From positions 82,016,666 to 82,080,665 of the forward strand of contig JAVGWX010000005.1 in NCBI GenBank assembly GCA_036924085.1: a stretch of 64,000 nucleotides of DNA, given 5' to 3'. Made by a program: the position numbers and the translations under genes. This document shows, one piece after another, positions 20,396 to 32,840 of this stretch. Under the pieces are notes generated by a model. That model made no database searches. It saw nothing but the letters and a program-made list of their open reading frames with translations, and was not told the DNA's origin. The number at the start of each line of letters is the position of its first letter. Within the stretch, counting starts at the first letter, position 1. Source of the DNA: Ariolimax columbianus (taxonomy: Eukaryota > Mollusca > Gastropoda > Stylommatophora > Arionidae).

Positions 20396-21284
20396 GTCAT
20401 TTAACCGTAGGTGTTCTTTGGTTCATTAACCTGACTTCACGCGGCCTTTAACACAATAACATTTCACGCTACCGTTGGACTATTAACTCCATAATGTTAC
20501 CTTTGGGTCTGCCAGGAGTGCATTGACCTTGACCCTTAACAGAATAGAACACAACTTTATGAGAGCTATTGGTTCATTAGCTTCGTGCAGCTTTCTGTAT
20601 GGTTTGCGTTTGAGACCCTTGCTCTAACCAGTTTTGTCAATACTGGGTTCATTTCCAGGAAGTCGTATATCGAGATTGCAATGTTCGCTGGCTCTCTTTG
20701 AACCAACTTCTGTCACTAATGAGATCAGCGAAGAACTCCAGGTCCGTCGGTAGAATCACACAATGATTAAAGGACAAAGAAAATGTATAACCTCTGATCT
20801 AATTAAATCTAAAAAACAGACTCGCCATGACCCAGTTGTAGACCCGTCGTGATCCCCCTCACCAACTATCAAGTTCCGTCACCTCATCTATTGGAACATA
20901 GGTCCGAGATTTCATTTGGTTAACTCTAACCAGTTGTCAGGACAGACCGAAAGTCATTTGATATGTGCCTCATTAGTACTGGCTGTAACATGATTATGCT
21001 GGCAGCTCTATTTACAACTCTCTTTAGATACCAGAACTGGCGATCATATACTTTTTGTTCTAGAAACATTCCGTTGAACTATTCCATCGTTATCTATTTA
21101 CAGAAAAATAATGTTTCGAAACAATTATTACAATGCATATTCCCATTTTTAAGCTTCGCCAAAAGTCTTTTGACTCTACACTTGACGTACAGTGTGCATA
21201 CTAGGTTTTGTTTATACGGTGAATACACGATCGGTGTCCGAAGCATTGAACCCCAAGCTCCTTAATAACTGTTTATTTGTTTGT
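20396..21284. other. No recognisable gene
   Basis: Satellite-like words fade out by about 20600. After that there is no motif, repeat or RNA gene I can support. The plus open frame at 20963-21265 (100 codons) is Leu/Phe/Ser-rich with no known domain and is probably chance. Confidence 0.4.
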
Positions 21285-21540
21285 GTGCAAGGTTTGCCTC
21301 TCTGTATTCTACTGGCGGACGCATGCACATTTCCACCCCAGATCGTTGTCAATTCCGCGGTATGAGGACGTATTAAATACTGCTCGGATGCCTGGGTGCG
21401 TCTTACGTAGCTAAGCTAGATAGGGTGATCTCAGAGGGCAACCCAACCGAAATGCCTCACCCTGAGGGCGAGTGTGAAAGGTGTGTAAAAGTGTGATTGT
21501 CGGAAAAAGTTATATTCAATGGAGTGTGAGATAAGAATAA
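21285..21540 (+). repeat. Unknown dispersed repeat R1, copy 1
   Basis: About 250 bp that aligns by eye with 30808-31065: shared order gtttgcctc, tattggcgga-like, cattttccaacccagaccgt-like, tatgaggacg/tatcaggacg, ctatgctaga-like, cccaaccaaa-like, and cctgagggcgagtgtgaaag against atgagggcgcgtgtgaaag. Overall similarity is moderate. No terminal repeats or coding potential were seen, so the class is unknown. Confidence 0.6.
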
Positions 21541-22585
21541 ACTATTTAGATGCAAAGGAAATTCTACTTTCTGTTTTTATTTATAAGAAATTATAAGCAG
21601 AAAAATATCCAACAGATCGGCAGAAGTTTCATTCTCCTTTAAGCAAGCGTTTGGCCCTTAAAAAGATAACACTCTAAAGGGGAAGTCCATTTGCAGTATG
21701 ACTAGTGCCATCCGCTTGTTGCCGGTTTGTTGTTGTTGTTTTCATGTTGTTATTTGTATCCCTTGCTGAACGTAAGGATCGAACCCACTGCATTGCTGTG
21801 TTGGTTGCAGGATGGTTTATTCATTTTGCTAACCTGCAATGATGATGAAACTCATGTTTTAGTTCTACGCCAATTATCTTGCATTCCGCTTTCATTTATG
21901 CAACATTTCTTGTCACATTCGTTTGTTTTCTAAATCTGTTTCTGTAACTTTATTGATTGTATTTCTTTTTGTCTTTTTGTTTCTAAAACATAAATTGAAT
22001 GTGTGTTGTAGCTTTTTAAACAATGCTAATGTAAAGGTACATTACAATACAGAGAAGTGTAACAGTTATCAGGTGCAGAGGTCACCAATCTGGTAAACAC
22101 GCCTTCATATAGCCAGAATGACTTAGTACGTGGTTGATAGGACCTTCTTCGCCGATTGTAAGATAAAAACATCGAACTAATAAACTAAGAAACAAACTAT
22201 CTAGCTAACCAACAAACCAACCGACGAAATATCTAAATACAACTAACTAGCCAGCTAATCAACCAACTAACTTGCTAACCAATTAACTAGCCAGCCAACC
22301 AATTATCCAACCGAACGAGCGACGGACGGACCGACCGACATAGCGTCTTATCAAAGAAGTGAAAGAGCGCTCTCTTCTCAAGAGAAAGATACCGCGTTCC
22401 ATCCACATTATCGAAACCGCTCCTTTCCACCAAGCTGCAAACGGGTATCTGGCTTAATGTTAACGAAGAGTAGGCAGCGAGGAAGGGTATTGGTCACCCG
22501 ACCACATAAGCAAGTTGTGACCTTGTACAATGAAGTCTCTATCACTCTATTCCCGACAGCTGTATCTGCTATGAGACTACGTTAA

Positions 22586-22830
22586 GCTGGAATAATTGGA
22601 ATCTTGGTATTCAAACAAACAGGCTGTGTCTCTGTTGCCAGGCAGCAGTATTTGCTATAAGACTTTGTTTGGCTGGAATAATTGGAATCTTGGTATTCAA
22701 ACAAACAGGCCGTGTCTCTATTGTCAGACAGCAGTATCTGCTATGAGACTTTGTTTAGCTGGAATAATTGGAATCTTGGTATTCAAACAAACAGGCTGTG
22801 TCTCTATTGCCAGGCAGCCTAAGGTTATCC
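22586..22830. repeat. 86-bp minisatellite, three copies
   Basis: Unit starts at 22586, 22672 and 22758 with gctggaataattggaatctt. Copies differ at a few sites. The flanking sequence (cgacagctgtatctgctatg) resembles SINE body words also present near 23390 and 63720, so the array may have grown from a SINE piece. Confidence 0.88.
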
Positions 22831-23531
22831 TTGGTATGGTCTGTATTGTACCGTTTTATACTCCCTACGGCTTACTAGGTCTGGGAGAATGTAGGTTGTC
22901 GTTTTTGTGTAGGAATTTCATTACTCTATTGAATTTCGTCCTGGCAGCGGTTACCATTCTACGCTTTTCGATTTTCAACTGCCAATGGGTCTATTACGTG
23001 CACAATGAGCACACGTGATCTCTGTGTGTTCTCGTCCATCTCCAATGTGATTATGTGCCGGTCCCACCTCCCTTGAGTCCAGTGGACTCTTTAAACGTGT
23101 GAAATTCAAAACCCTACCGTTTCGCGGTTTCATTTTTGGATAGGCAAGCCCCTTTATCGCACAGTTATAGCGGCCCCTAAAGGACTACGTTTACCAGAGC
23201 GGAAAAGGAATTTCCCTTTCGAATAAGAAAGATGAGCTTCCTTCCCAAGGTCTACATACTCTGTAGTTGACCTACATGTGAACGGATACCTCGCTTATAG
23301 TTATGTAAGACAAAGTTGGAAGGAAAATAGTTTGTTACCTTAACTCAGAAAAAGCTGGCACCTAGTTCAAGGATGTTACTAACACTCTATCCACGACAAC
23401 AGTATCTGATATGTGACTCCCCTGTCATTAACGTCAAGCTGGGTTGAGGATATGCTCGTCAAACTCTTAACATACCGGTCTGTTCAGCAAGACAATTACA
23501 ATCATTTGTTTCCTACTCGCCCCCTTTTTTA

Positions 23532-23571
<40 letters not shown>

Positions 23572-23959
23572 CTGACCCTGAAGTGTAGAGGTCCTTGTCT
23601 TGTTCCATATATTTTATATCAAAGGCTCAGAAAAACACATGATTGACTTGTTTTATTGGTGCGTTTTGTGGATGGTCGCATCCGTTCCGCCTTCGCCAAT
23701 GCCAATATTGGGTAAGAATTTCGTATCATTTATAATGTATGCTAAAAGAGAGGCGAATCTCCTTTTATTTTATTTTTTCCTTTCATGGATTCCTCCCATA
23801 CGTGCACTAGGTTAGACGGGACCTCCAGGTTTATCGTTCATCTTCGATAGGAATAGTCGGCGATCTCACCATCCCTTGAGACTAAAGAAAGCTTAATACG
23901 GGCTGGATAGAACCAATACTGGTTTGTGCTTTCGTTAGTTCATTTCTTGAGAGTCGCTC
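22831..23959. other. Mostly unassigned sequence with a (CT)n run
   Basis: Pieces near 23370-23430 (acactctatccacgacaacagtatctg) share wording with the SINE body at 63.7 kb. A pure CT microsatellite lies at about 23535-23567. No gene was recognised. Confidence 0.4.
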
Positions 23960-24030
23960 AACTTACCTCTCAGCTAGAGCGATCTCCTGAGCAAAAGGGC
24001 AGGGGTTCAAAACTCAGATATGCACTAGAT
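23960..24030 (+). mobile_element. tRNA-like SINE head
   Basis: Ctctcagctagagcgatctc resembles box A and the D arm of a tRNA, and ggggttcaaaactc 35-40 bp later resembles box B. The downstream sequence is not tRNA. It is most likely a SINE head or tRNA pseudogene; a real tRNA is unlikely because the acceptor arms do not pair. Confidence 0.4.
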
Positions 24031-24589
24031 GTTCTGTTCTTGTTCTATTCTTTTTCATCTGTATCACTCTCAGGTGCGAAGGTCATCAACCAATCCTGTC
24101 CGAGCACACCTGCTATTTGAGCCATTTTCTCCAGTCTTGTCCAGCCTATTCTGGCTTTTCTTATATCGACCACCAGGTCACCTTTCATGTGTTCTTTAGC
24201 CATACACTGTCTCTCTTTCAATATTGGGTGTAGCTGGCGGAGGGATTGGGGGGTAAGCTGAGTAGAACTTCATGATGGAGGTTGCACGAGGCTTCCACAT
24301 TGTGTGGCCGATCAAACGTCTCCTCCTTCCCAATATCTCCTGTTCCACAAGCCGGTATCTTATTCTCTAATATAATCTTTCGTTTGTAGCCTTGTAGAAC
24401 CATTGTAGATCCAGAAACTTCCTCAGAGATGTGTTCATGAAGTTTGATCATTCGCTGTTGCTTCTGCTCCATGTAGAAGAATGGAAATCGCTTTGAAATT
24501 GAAAATTCTTAGTTTTTATTTATTTTAATATATTCTTGTTGAAATACCAGTAAATGTTAAAAATAGACCATTAGCAGACACTACAGGCG

Positions 24590-24796
24590 GGGATGAAGTG
24601 TTAGAGCCTTCATTGTACTAAGCTATAGCTTTGTGAGGTGGCTTGGCCAGTTCCCTTCGTCGTTTCTATTTTCCTCAGTAAACGTCAGCCAGCTACTCAT
24701 TTACAGCTGGTCGATTGATATTGCCGGTATTGGGAAACAGACCATGTCCCTTTATCATTAAACACGAGTGCTGTACCACTGCGCCAAATCAGCTGG
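24590..24796 (-). mobile_element. tRNA-derived SINE, minus strand
   Basis: On the minus strand the head at 24796 and below reads gctgatttggcgcagtggta, with a perfect box A (TGGCGCAGTGG at 24776-24786). A degenerate box B follows at about 24732-24743 (three mismatches). The body toward 24590 contains gggaactggccaagccacct and the tail-side word gtgttaga-like, shared with the SINE copy at 63690-63973 and the fragment at 26560-26690. Confidence 0.6.
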
Positions 24797-24808
24797 TCTT
24801 GTGAAATG

Positions 24809-25040
24809 TAATCCCAGTTTCCATTTCGCAGCTGTATATGACGCTAATTAGCCATCACCCCTCCCCTCTCTAATGTAATCCCAGTTTCCATTTCGCAGCT
24901 GTATATGACGCTAATTAGCCATCACCCTCCCCTCTCTAATGTAATCCCAGTTTCCATTTCGCAGCTCTATAGGACGCTAATTAGCCATCACCCTCCCCTC
25001 TCTAATGTAATCCCAGTTTAAATTCGGCAGGTTTATGTAA
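24809..25040. repeat. 65-66-bp minisatellite, about 3.5 copies
   Basis: Copies start at about 24806, 24872, 24937 and 25003 with aatgtaatcccagtttccat; each runs through atgacgctaattagccatca and a CCCCTCCCCT stretch. The last copy is partial and diverges into a C-rich run. Confidence 0.88.
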
Positions 25041-25317
25041 CACTTACTGCTCAGTTATACCTCCCCCCCCACCCCCACACACCCCCTCCTCAAGTGTAAA
25101 TGAGTAACATAAATACTACGAAGGAAGACATGTCACCGTGGAAGTGAACTACGCACCTATCTCAAATGTAAAACAAAATGTTAGACCTATTAAAATCATG
25201 ATGTCTGCAACATATTATCTTAACTGTAGTATCTGGCATTATTACCAACATTTCCTGTCATTATTTTTATGAGTGTCATCCGTTCAGAAGCTATAAGTTA
25301 AATTACAAGACCAACAA

Positions 25318-25565
25318 ATTATTTCAAATTTAAAACGGATGAAATATCTAGGTTAACACTAGAGGGCAGTCTATTGAAAACCAACATCCACCCGTCTGTT
25401 GGAGGATTATATGTACACAGTCTTTCAAGAAAGAGATAATGACTTCTCAGATTAAGGTTGACAGTAAAATAGGCTTTAGCAAAGCCATGAGATGAGAGCG
25501 TAAAAAATTCTTTATTAAAAGCACAAATATTTTTAACGGAATTGAAAGTTTCTGATGTCAGACAT
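25318..25565. repeat. Unknown dispersed repeat R2, copy 1
   Basis: About 240 bp that aligns by eye with 28295-28552 in the same orientation: ttaaaacggatgaaatatct against ttaaacggataaaacatcta, caatcttttgaaa-like, a gagaaaatcacttcc-like word, aaaaaggatttagaaaag-like, and a final tttctgatgtcag in both. The minus frame across copy 1 (92 codons) has no recognised domain. Copy 1 lies against a LINE relic and copy 2 near a CR1-like one. Confidence 0.6.
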
Positions 25566-25754
25566 TGCATAAGACACAACAACAGATGAGAGGGCAATGT
25601 AAAATATAATGGATATTCGATAAAGAGTTAGATGACCTTTATTTTCCGATGGTATAGGACTGATGTTGCGTGAAGAGCAAAATATGCACGGAAATTTATA
25701 GAAACTAACATTTGATGTATCAATAGCATGACTGTAGATCATCATCATCATGTA

Positions 25755-26090
25755 GCGTAACATATGCAGAACGACGCTCTCACAACAAACGATCCGTACG
25801 ATTCGAACTCTCGACTCTGTAGCTGACATCTTCAGGACCTCTGTGATGTCATGTGTCCATCTTCTTCTCGGCCTGCCTCTGTCCCACTTTCCAGGCACAT
25901 GCCCACCAGTATCGTTCGCTCTAGGTCAATGATGACGTTTGATGTGGCCAAAATATGTTAGCTTTCTGAACAAGATATTGTTTACTCGCCAATTTTATTC
26001 GATATCCAGTTCTTTTAGGATATCTGCATCTTTTCTTTTCGCTTCCCATGGTATTTTGAGCACCTTCCTGAAAGAATTTGTTCAAAAGAT
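25755..26090 (-). pseudogene. LINE RT C-terminal relic, minus strand
   Basis: On the minus strand the frames give VLKIPWEAKRKDADILKEL, then RVNNILFRKLTYFGHIKRH, then PGKWDRGRPRRRWTHDITEV and LKMSATES. These are the LRRI-PW, KLTYFGH and RGRPRRRWTDDI motifs of a LINE C terminus, in that order. One or two frameshifts separate them. The end abuts the dispersed repeat R2 region. Confidence 0.72.
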
Positions 26091-26559
26091 TGTAGATCAG
26101 AGTGAATAAATCAAAAGTTATGAAACTCAATAACGGGATCAAGACGCTGAGCAGCGCATAAACTGCAGCGATTAGCGACCCATAGCTGACTGCTAGCGTC
26201 AAGGTCTGCGAACCAGAACTGTCAAGACCCTTCTACACCTCTACGCGGTGATCCTGAATAACAAGCTGCAACAGAGCTGACTGGCTAAGTAGAAGGGATC
26301 GAAGAGGAAGGGCAACCCAGTACTCAAAAATGCTTGCTAAATCGGATGTGTTTGACTTAAAGGTGCAAATATCGCAATCAAGCTGTAAACCACAACACAA
26401 CGCATTCCGTTCTCTAGACTACATTCCGCTACTTGCAAAGCTATTTTCAGGGTTTGGTAGTGGGAGATTGAGAGCGAACAAAGAAGAAACTCAATAACAA
26501 GCAAAGCGAGTCAGAAAATTTTGATGGTTGCATAAATAAACATGCGAAGCAATGTATGT

Positions 26560-26690
26560 ATTTGAAAAGTAAACCTGATGTATGATATAGGGAAGGTATA
26601 AACAGCAAGGAAGGGAACTGGCCACCCCACCTCACATTGGCTGCGGCTTAGATCAGCAAGTTATCTTCATCCCCAACGTCAAGTGTTGCA
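26560..26690 (+). mobile_element. SINE body fragment
   Basis: Gggaaggtataaacagcaag, gggaactggccaccccacct, ctgcggctta and ttcatccccaac match, in reverse-complement order, the body of the SINE at 63690-63973. The tRNA head is missing. Confidence 0.5.
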
Positions 26691-26956
26691 ATGGGACACA
26701 GCTTGGCCTTTCATGTCAAATGCCGATAAACTGAACCGACTTCTTATAAAACGCTTGACTCTAAAAATGGAACTTGTCAGTTTTGTCTTTGGAGAATGTG
26801 ATTAGACTATTCAACACACATGTAAAGTCAGTCTTACAATCTGACTCTGAAATTTGACGCGCAACAAAAGGCTACCACAACCAAAACACAGGCTTCCACC
26901 AACAGTTGTCTTCGCTGCTTGTTTTGTGCCAGCTGTTCATTTGTAACTACAACAAC

Positions 26957-27430
26957 TAATCTGTGGTAATGAAAATAGCAAGGGATTTATGTTAATGAAA
27001 TCAACAATAGATTTATGGTAATGAGATCAACAACGGATTTATGTTAATGAAATCAACAACGGATCTGTGTTGATAAAAAACAACAACGGATTTATGTTTA
27101 CGAAAACAACAAAGGATTTATGTTAGCGAAATCAACAACGGATTTATGTTAGTGAAATCAACAACGGATTTATGTTAGTGAAATCAACAACGGATTTATG
27201 TTAGTAAAATCAACAACGGATTTATGTTAGTGAAATCAACAACGGATTTATGTTGCTCAAAACAACAACACATTTATGTTTTTGAAAACAACAACGGATT
27301 TATATTAATTAAAACAACAACAGTTTTGTGTTAATGAAATCAACAACGGATCACTGCCGATGAAAACAACAACAGATTGATGTTGCTGAAAAGTACATCA
27401 GGTTTGTGTTAATGAAATCAAGAACGGATA
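26957..27430. repeat. 26-bp minisatellite
   Basis: Some seventeen units built on aatcaacaacggatttatgt + tagtga. Spacing is exactly 26 bp in the best part (27131, 27157, 27183 and on). Units decay at both edges and fade into acggatctgtg words up to about 27620. Confidence 0.88.
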
Positions 27431-28035
27431 TGTGCGACAAAAAACACTTCGGATCTGTTAAAAAAATATCAAGAACGGATTTGTGCCATAGAAAACAACT
27501 ACATATCTATGTCACTAAATTTAACAATGTTAATGCGACATGGACAGCAGTAACAGATCTGTGACATACAAAACAACAACAATAGGATCCAAAAAACAAT
27601 ATGTGACAGAGGACACAATAACGGATCTCTGGGCACAGAAAACAGAAACACTAATATTTGGAGACTGAAGAGAGAAAGACAGACGGACAACAAACATTCT
27701 AAAAACGATTTCCGGAAATACGATTAGACATGCTCTGTATTGGCACACACAGGAATTGAGACAAGATTATGGTCAAAGAACGCTGGATGAAGAAATGTGC
27801 GAAAGAAACCGCAGTAAACTGCGTTCTATTGGGAGAACTCGAGAAGACGGCTCAAATATGTATTTGTTGTTGTTTTTGTTGAATGCCTACAATGCGTAAG
27901 ATTACTCTTTTTGTGTGTCCTGAAAAATGCATTAAGTGGCGGGTTGCACTAGCTTTTCTCATATGTTGAATGTGCTGATGAATATGGACCAGCACCTCCA
28001 GGCGGTTGTTCTATGTTTGACACCAACTGTTTGTC

Positions 28036-28084
28036 GCTGAGTACTATAGGATTCACGTCGATCCCACACCTCGTTAGCCAGGCT
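28036..28084 (+). repeat. Unknown dispersed repeat R3, copy 1
   Basis: Ggattcacgtcgatcccaca-cctcgttagccaggct matches 45733-45775 (gatcacgtcgattcccccac-ctcattagccaggct) at about 85%. Weaker similarity extends on either side. The function and class are unknown. Confidence 0.5.
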
Positions 28085-28294
28085 GAAAATAACCCGTTTC
28101 CATGAAAAACCTGCGTGGGAATGAGGTGTGGGTCTTGATCAGTATATTTTAGCTGATCCTGAGCAGCATGTCCGATCAGTATACGGCTCAACATAGAAGA
28201 GATGATACAGTTACAGATGAACAAGATCGTTTCGATGCGAAGCAAAATGAATCAAATTTAAGTAAGTCCTGGGGTTAATATATACGACAAACAA

Positions 28295-28552
28295 ATTAAA
28301 TCGAATGTTAAACGGATAAAACATCTAGAATAAACCTACAGTGCAATCTTTTGAAATTCCAAAAGCCATACGTCTGTGCCAGGATTAGAAATTAAATGTA
28401 GACAGATCTGCAATGCTGAGAAAATCACTTCCTAGATTTATAACGACAGTCAAAAAGGATTTAGAAAAGTCTTGAGATCAGACAGCGAAAGTTCCTTAAC
28501 TAAAAGCAGCAAAAATTGAAATGGCATTAGTAATTTCTGATGTCAGTTATTA
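28295..28552. repeat. Unknown dispersed repeat R2, copy 2
   Basis: Second copy of the repeat at 25318-25565, same orientation, moderately diverged, ending in the shared tttctgatgtcag word. Confidence 0.6.
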
Positions 28553-28744
28553 AGAACAGAAATATGGAGGAAAAAAGTGCAGATTTTGTGCATAACATAC
28601 ATTTTTTAGTTAAATATGCAATTTTCTTTTTATATATTGAATAATAATAGGTTAGTATGTGTGCCTGTGTCTGCAGAGTAAAAGTGCTGCTCATGCAGAT
28701 ACGTGTGTCGGGTTCCATCTTCACTAAATTTGACATAAATCCCA

Positions 28745-29720
28745 TTTTGATCCTTTAAACTTAATTGCATTATAATGGTTCAGAAGGCTCGGCAGAGTCT
28801 CTATACAACTAGTTTATTCTACTCCACCAATACTAAAAGTAACGGATCTTTCAATTTAATTTGAAATGCATTAATTAGCTTATCCTGCCTCCTACATCAT
28901 GTGGCAATGTATTCTAAGAATTAACCAAAATCTGACTAACAAATATTTCCTTATATCTAGTTATGGCCTGCCTTTAAATAATCGCAAGCTGTACCCTCTT
29001 GTTCTTGTGAACGGTTCTACTTTTGAAAAAAAACTTGTTAATCGAATCCATCCTTTCCATTGATTAATTTATCAACTTATTAAGTCACCTTGAATTCGTC
29101 TCTGTTCTAGACACTGTAGACCAGTTTCCTCACAGCTATAATCTTGAAATCCCATGATCAGTTTTGTAGCTTTCGTTTGCATCCTTTATAATATGTTTAA
29201 ATTTACCATATGATATAAACTCCACACCTGAACACAGTACTCCAATTTCGGGTCTCAGCTCATGATTTATGTAGTTTGACTATTATTCCTTTGCTCTTAT
29301 GTGAAATGTTTCTTTTTATCATACCGAGTGTTGCATTAGATTATTTCACTACTCCCGTACTGTGTCTGATTGATCTATTACAACCTCTAAGTATCTTTCC
29401 TTTTTTATTGTCATAATATTGTTCTCTCCCATTCAGTAAATGTATTTCTTAGTGGCTCTTTCCACTTGGAGAACTACAATTGTTTACATTAAACTCCATC
29501 TGTGAGCTCTCAGATCATGTTTGAATCTTATCTAAATCATATCTCAATAGATCCTCCCCTGCCTTAGTTTAGACCCTAACGCATTGTTTAGTGTCATCCG
29601 CGAATTTTGTACCCAATATTATTGTCCAAATCGTTTATACATACTAAGAACAAAATTGGTCCCACTACAGATGCCTGGAGCACTCCACTTATTACATCGT
29701 ACCAATCAGAGTACAACTTT
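28745..29720 (-). pseudogene. CR1-like LINE relic, RT palm to 3' end
   Basis: On the minus strand: SGVLQASVVGPILFLVCIND (the SGVPQGSVLGPLLFLxYIND motif), a degraded FADD region, a GMIKRNISHKSK-like stretch, LEYCVQVWSLYHM, ATKLIMGFQDYSCEETGLQC, LEQRRIQGDL, RTRGYSLRL, LDIRKYL and CHMM-EAG-type end. The 3' end is aattaagttt. It is the longest copy of the family also present at 15639-16064 and 40241-40605 and shows many stops and frameshifts, so it is the oldest of the three. Confidence 0.78.
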
Positions 29721-30807
29721 AGTCTGCGTTAGACCAACAAATCTACAACGAGATGCTCATACCAATTTTCAAACATTTACAAAGGCGGTATAAACAATAC
29801 ATGAAAATATTAATGTGATATTCAAAAATTATAAGTGAAGATGTGTGTCTGCAAAATTAAAGTGTGCTGGTCATTAATGTTGGCATCTGATTTCGGTTGG
29901 ACATGAAATTTGTGAAGCTGTTTGTCTTCCCAAATTCGGTACTTTTGGTATTTATGTAGGATTGCATGTGTTCACAATCTCGCCGGAGAAGAATTGTCTC
30001 GATGATTTAGAAGGATTGTATATACTTTATGAAGACAGGGTACGGTAAAGTCAATGATTGCAAAGAAGTAATTTATTGCGTGCTCACAGACAAATATTCG
30101 ATTTGTCATTAGTAGGGATTGTAAATAATTAGGTCACACGCTGATATGGCGTAGCTGAAATTTTAAATTGTCTTCTAACTGTGTCGTTAGGTGACAGCAA
30201 CATTAAGCTTCATGACGTAGGACACGCTAGGTCAGGGCACGACAAATCACGGGAGTCAGGTCAGCATGGCACCAAGAAACAATAATATGGTGTCTAGCAT
30301 TGTCCGACCAGTGTCGTAATTACACCACATATTTGCCGCATAGGTGAACCCCCAACCATTTCCTGCGCCCCCCCCCCTCCATATTAGTTTTAAGATATTC
30401 CAAATATAACATGCATGCATACAGGTATGATCAGAATAAATAAGGAAGGGGGTTTAGGTGGTGCAACTCATAGACACTCCACACACTGTTCCCCGAGGTC
30501 AGGGCACCACAATCATAATGTTATAAAGGGGTTACCTTCTCTGAAGCAGACTTTGAATAATTATAGTTTGAAGAAATCTTCTTTTACTTATCTTATTTAA
30601 GTTGTGTGTGAACATGACAAGCATGAAACAAACAACGGAAAATGCATAATAGATAGGAATACTTTTAAAAAAAACGACTGATAATCATTCTTGCACAATT
30701 AAAAGGACCAAATAAACCTCCTTGGTTAGACAATGACCGTAATAGTGGGAATGCGAAGAAACCATCGGCATGTAGAACTAATTTTTTTTTTTTTTTTGCT
30801 TAGATGT
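29721..30807. other. No recognisable gene
   Basis: Intergenic sequence with a C-rich run at about 30369-30379 and otherwise no domain, RNA gene or tandem array that I can support. Confidence 0.4.
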
Positions 30808-31065
30808 TTGCCTCACTAGTTTCTATTGGCGGAGGCGCGCCATTTTCCAACCCAGACCGTAGTCCATTGGGCGATATCAGGACGCATAAACCAGTGCATG
30901 TGTGCGTCTGTATGTATCTATGCTAGATTTGTGCGCCCTCAGAAGCTAGCCCAACCAAAGTGCAACGGAAGGACTTCACCATGAGGGCGCGTGTGAAAGT
31001 TGTGCAAGAGTGTGACTGAAGGACAGAGTCAAATGAAACAGAGTGAGGTGAGAAGAGAGAGAAGG
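30808..31065 (+). repeat. Unknown dispersed repeat R1, copy 2
   Basis: Second copy of the repeat at 21285-21540, same orientation. A run of T (30781-30797) lies just before it. The shared 3' part is atgagggcgcgtgtgaaag and gtgtgactgaaggacag. Confidence 0.6.
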
Positions 31066-32840
31066 GGAAGAGTGGCCCCCAGAGTGAGCCTCGTAGAACT
31101 AATTGGAAGCAACATAAAACATAAATGAAAATTGCTCTGGTGCAAGAAACCGCTTATATTCAATCAGATCACACAAGTAGCAAGTGGTAGTGTATAGGAA
31201 GCCTTTCCTATCAGCTTAGATCAAATTCAAAGATAGTTAAAGGTCTCGCATGGCGTTTTAAGCTAGAGACTTTCCTTTAAAATGATGTGTTTTCAGCACC
31301 AACAGTGCATGAAAGCAAACAATGCGCAGTTGACTCCCTTGGCCACATGTATGAAGAAAATTGAAGCAAAAATGTGTGATACCTTTGAAAGGACTTTTCA
31401 ATGCAGTATTTTTTTATAGCCGAAAATGATAAACCGTTTTCGGATATCAGTTTGTTATTAGAGTGCTACTGTAAAATTGGGTGTTTAACTACGAGAATTA
31501 TTTAATCATTCAAATGGTGGCAAGGACTTTGTCATTGATATAGCCAAAGTGATAAGAAGATAATTGAATTGGGAACTGACCACGCTAAACATGTGAATTT
31601 AATGTTAGATGGATCAACTAACAAAGATGATATTGAAGCGCTAATTTTATATTAAAGATTCATACAAAACAACAGAGTGAGCATTTATATTCCAGTTTTT
31701 CAAGACTAATTCACACATTACCTCGCGCGTGTTGAACAGCCATACGAGGAACTCTTCATTCAGCGATATGTCTGGCTCTTACATTTGTTACCTGGCTCTT
31801 ACATCTGTCACCTGACACTTACATTTTTAATCTGACTCCTACATTGTGTACCTGTCTCTTAGATTCGAAACAAATGTGTTACTCCTTGCGTTAGATGTTG
31901 CATGCATCGCTTCAGCCCATATGAAAGAGGTGATCATGCTCGTCGATTGTGTTATCAAAGAATATCTCACTGCTTTGCGTTTTTCTAAAGTCTGTGGGCT
32001 GGGAAAGAACTTTCTGCAAAATATATTCATACGGTCATGTTTCCTGTTGACCGCTACTAGTCGTCACATAAAATAGTTCATACACATTTTCTACAGGATG
32101 CTCACACTTTGTTGATGAAGGCAAACCTGGTCGTTCTATCCAGGTTGAGACAGAAGTATATGTACAGTAGGTGAGGAAGATGATTGAAGTCTGCAGGCCC
32201 AGGTATAAGTGTTTCAATGATAACGGAGATTATGATGAGAATAACAGGCAAGTGTAAGTGCAATAATAACGTATTATCATATTTGAATCTCAAATAGATT
32301 ATCTTATAGCCATGTGAGACCTATTTACTGATTTGTCAACGTAATAGTGCGATTCTGTTCACGGTAATAGAGTACATCTTTGGAAGATAGATGAGGATGT
32401 CGGTTGTCCGTCACTTTTGATCCTCGTACATTGTTGCAATGCACTGAAGCCATTGTAGTGGTTGGCGGTAATTTGAGGATGGGTATCCTAATAAGTGTAT
32501 TCTGCTCCGTTGTTCTGATACCACTGAACTCAGTACATCAGAACTTCAATACTAAGTTGACCTATCCAGAGAAATATTTCAGCAGAGGCGTGGTCAGCTA
32601 TTGTGTATGAATATTCTAAAATGATCAACAATTTTATGAAAGTCCCATCTAATAACAATTAGCTGAATTATGTGTGCATCTGTGATGTTTTACTGCTCAG
32701 CAAAACTGTCGCCAATGCATCCAGTACAAGATGACGTCAATGCTAAGAGTTGGACACTGTAGAGGAAGATTTTCAGATGGGATATCTGCATCTGATGTCC
32801 CAGAATACTTGGTAGAGGATCAATCTACTGGGATACATGC
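31066..32840. other. No recognisable gene
   Basis: About 1.8 kb of unassigned A+T-rich sequence. A short acttacatttgttacctggc-type repeat occurs around 31775-31860. Small open frames (31846-32076 plus, 32035-32293 minus) show no domain. Confidence 0.4.

Noticed and set aside
21770..21850. tRNA gene or SINE head on the minus strand (good box B ggttcgatcc)
   Set aside because: Box A is not convincing and arms do not pair; too weak to annotate.
24218..24472. An 84-codon minus frame that might be coding
   Set aside because: No domain recognised, no start or splice context, and it lies among repeats.
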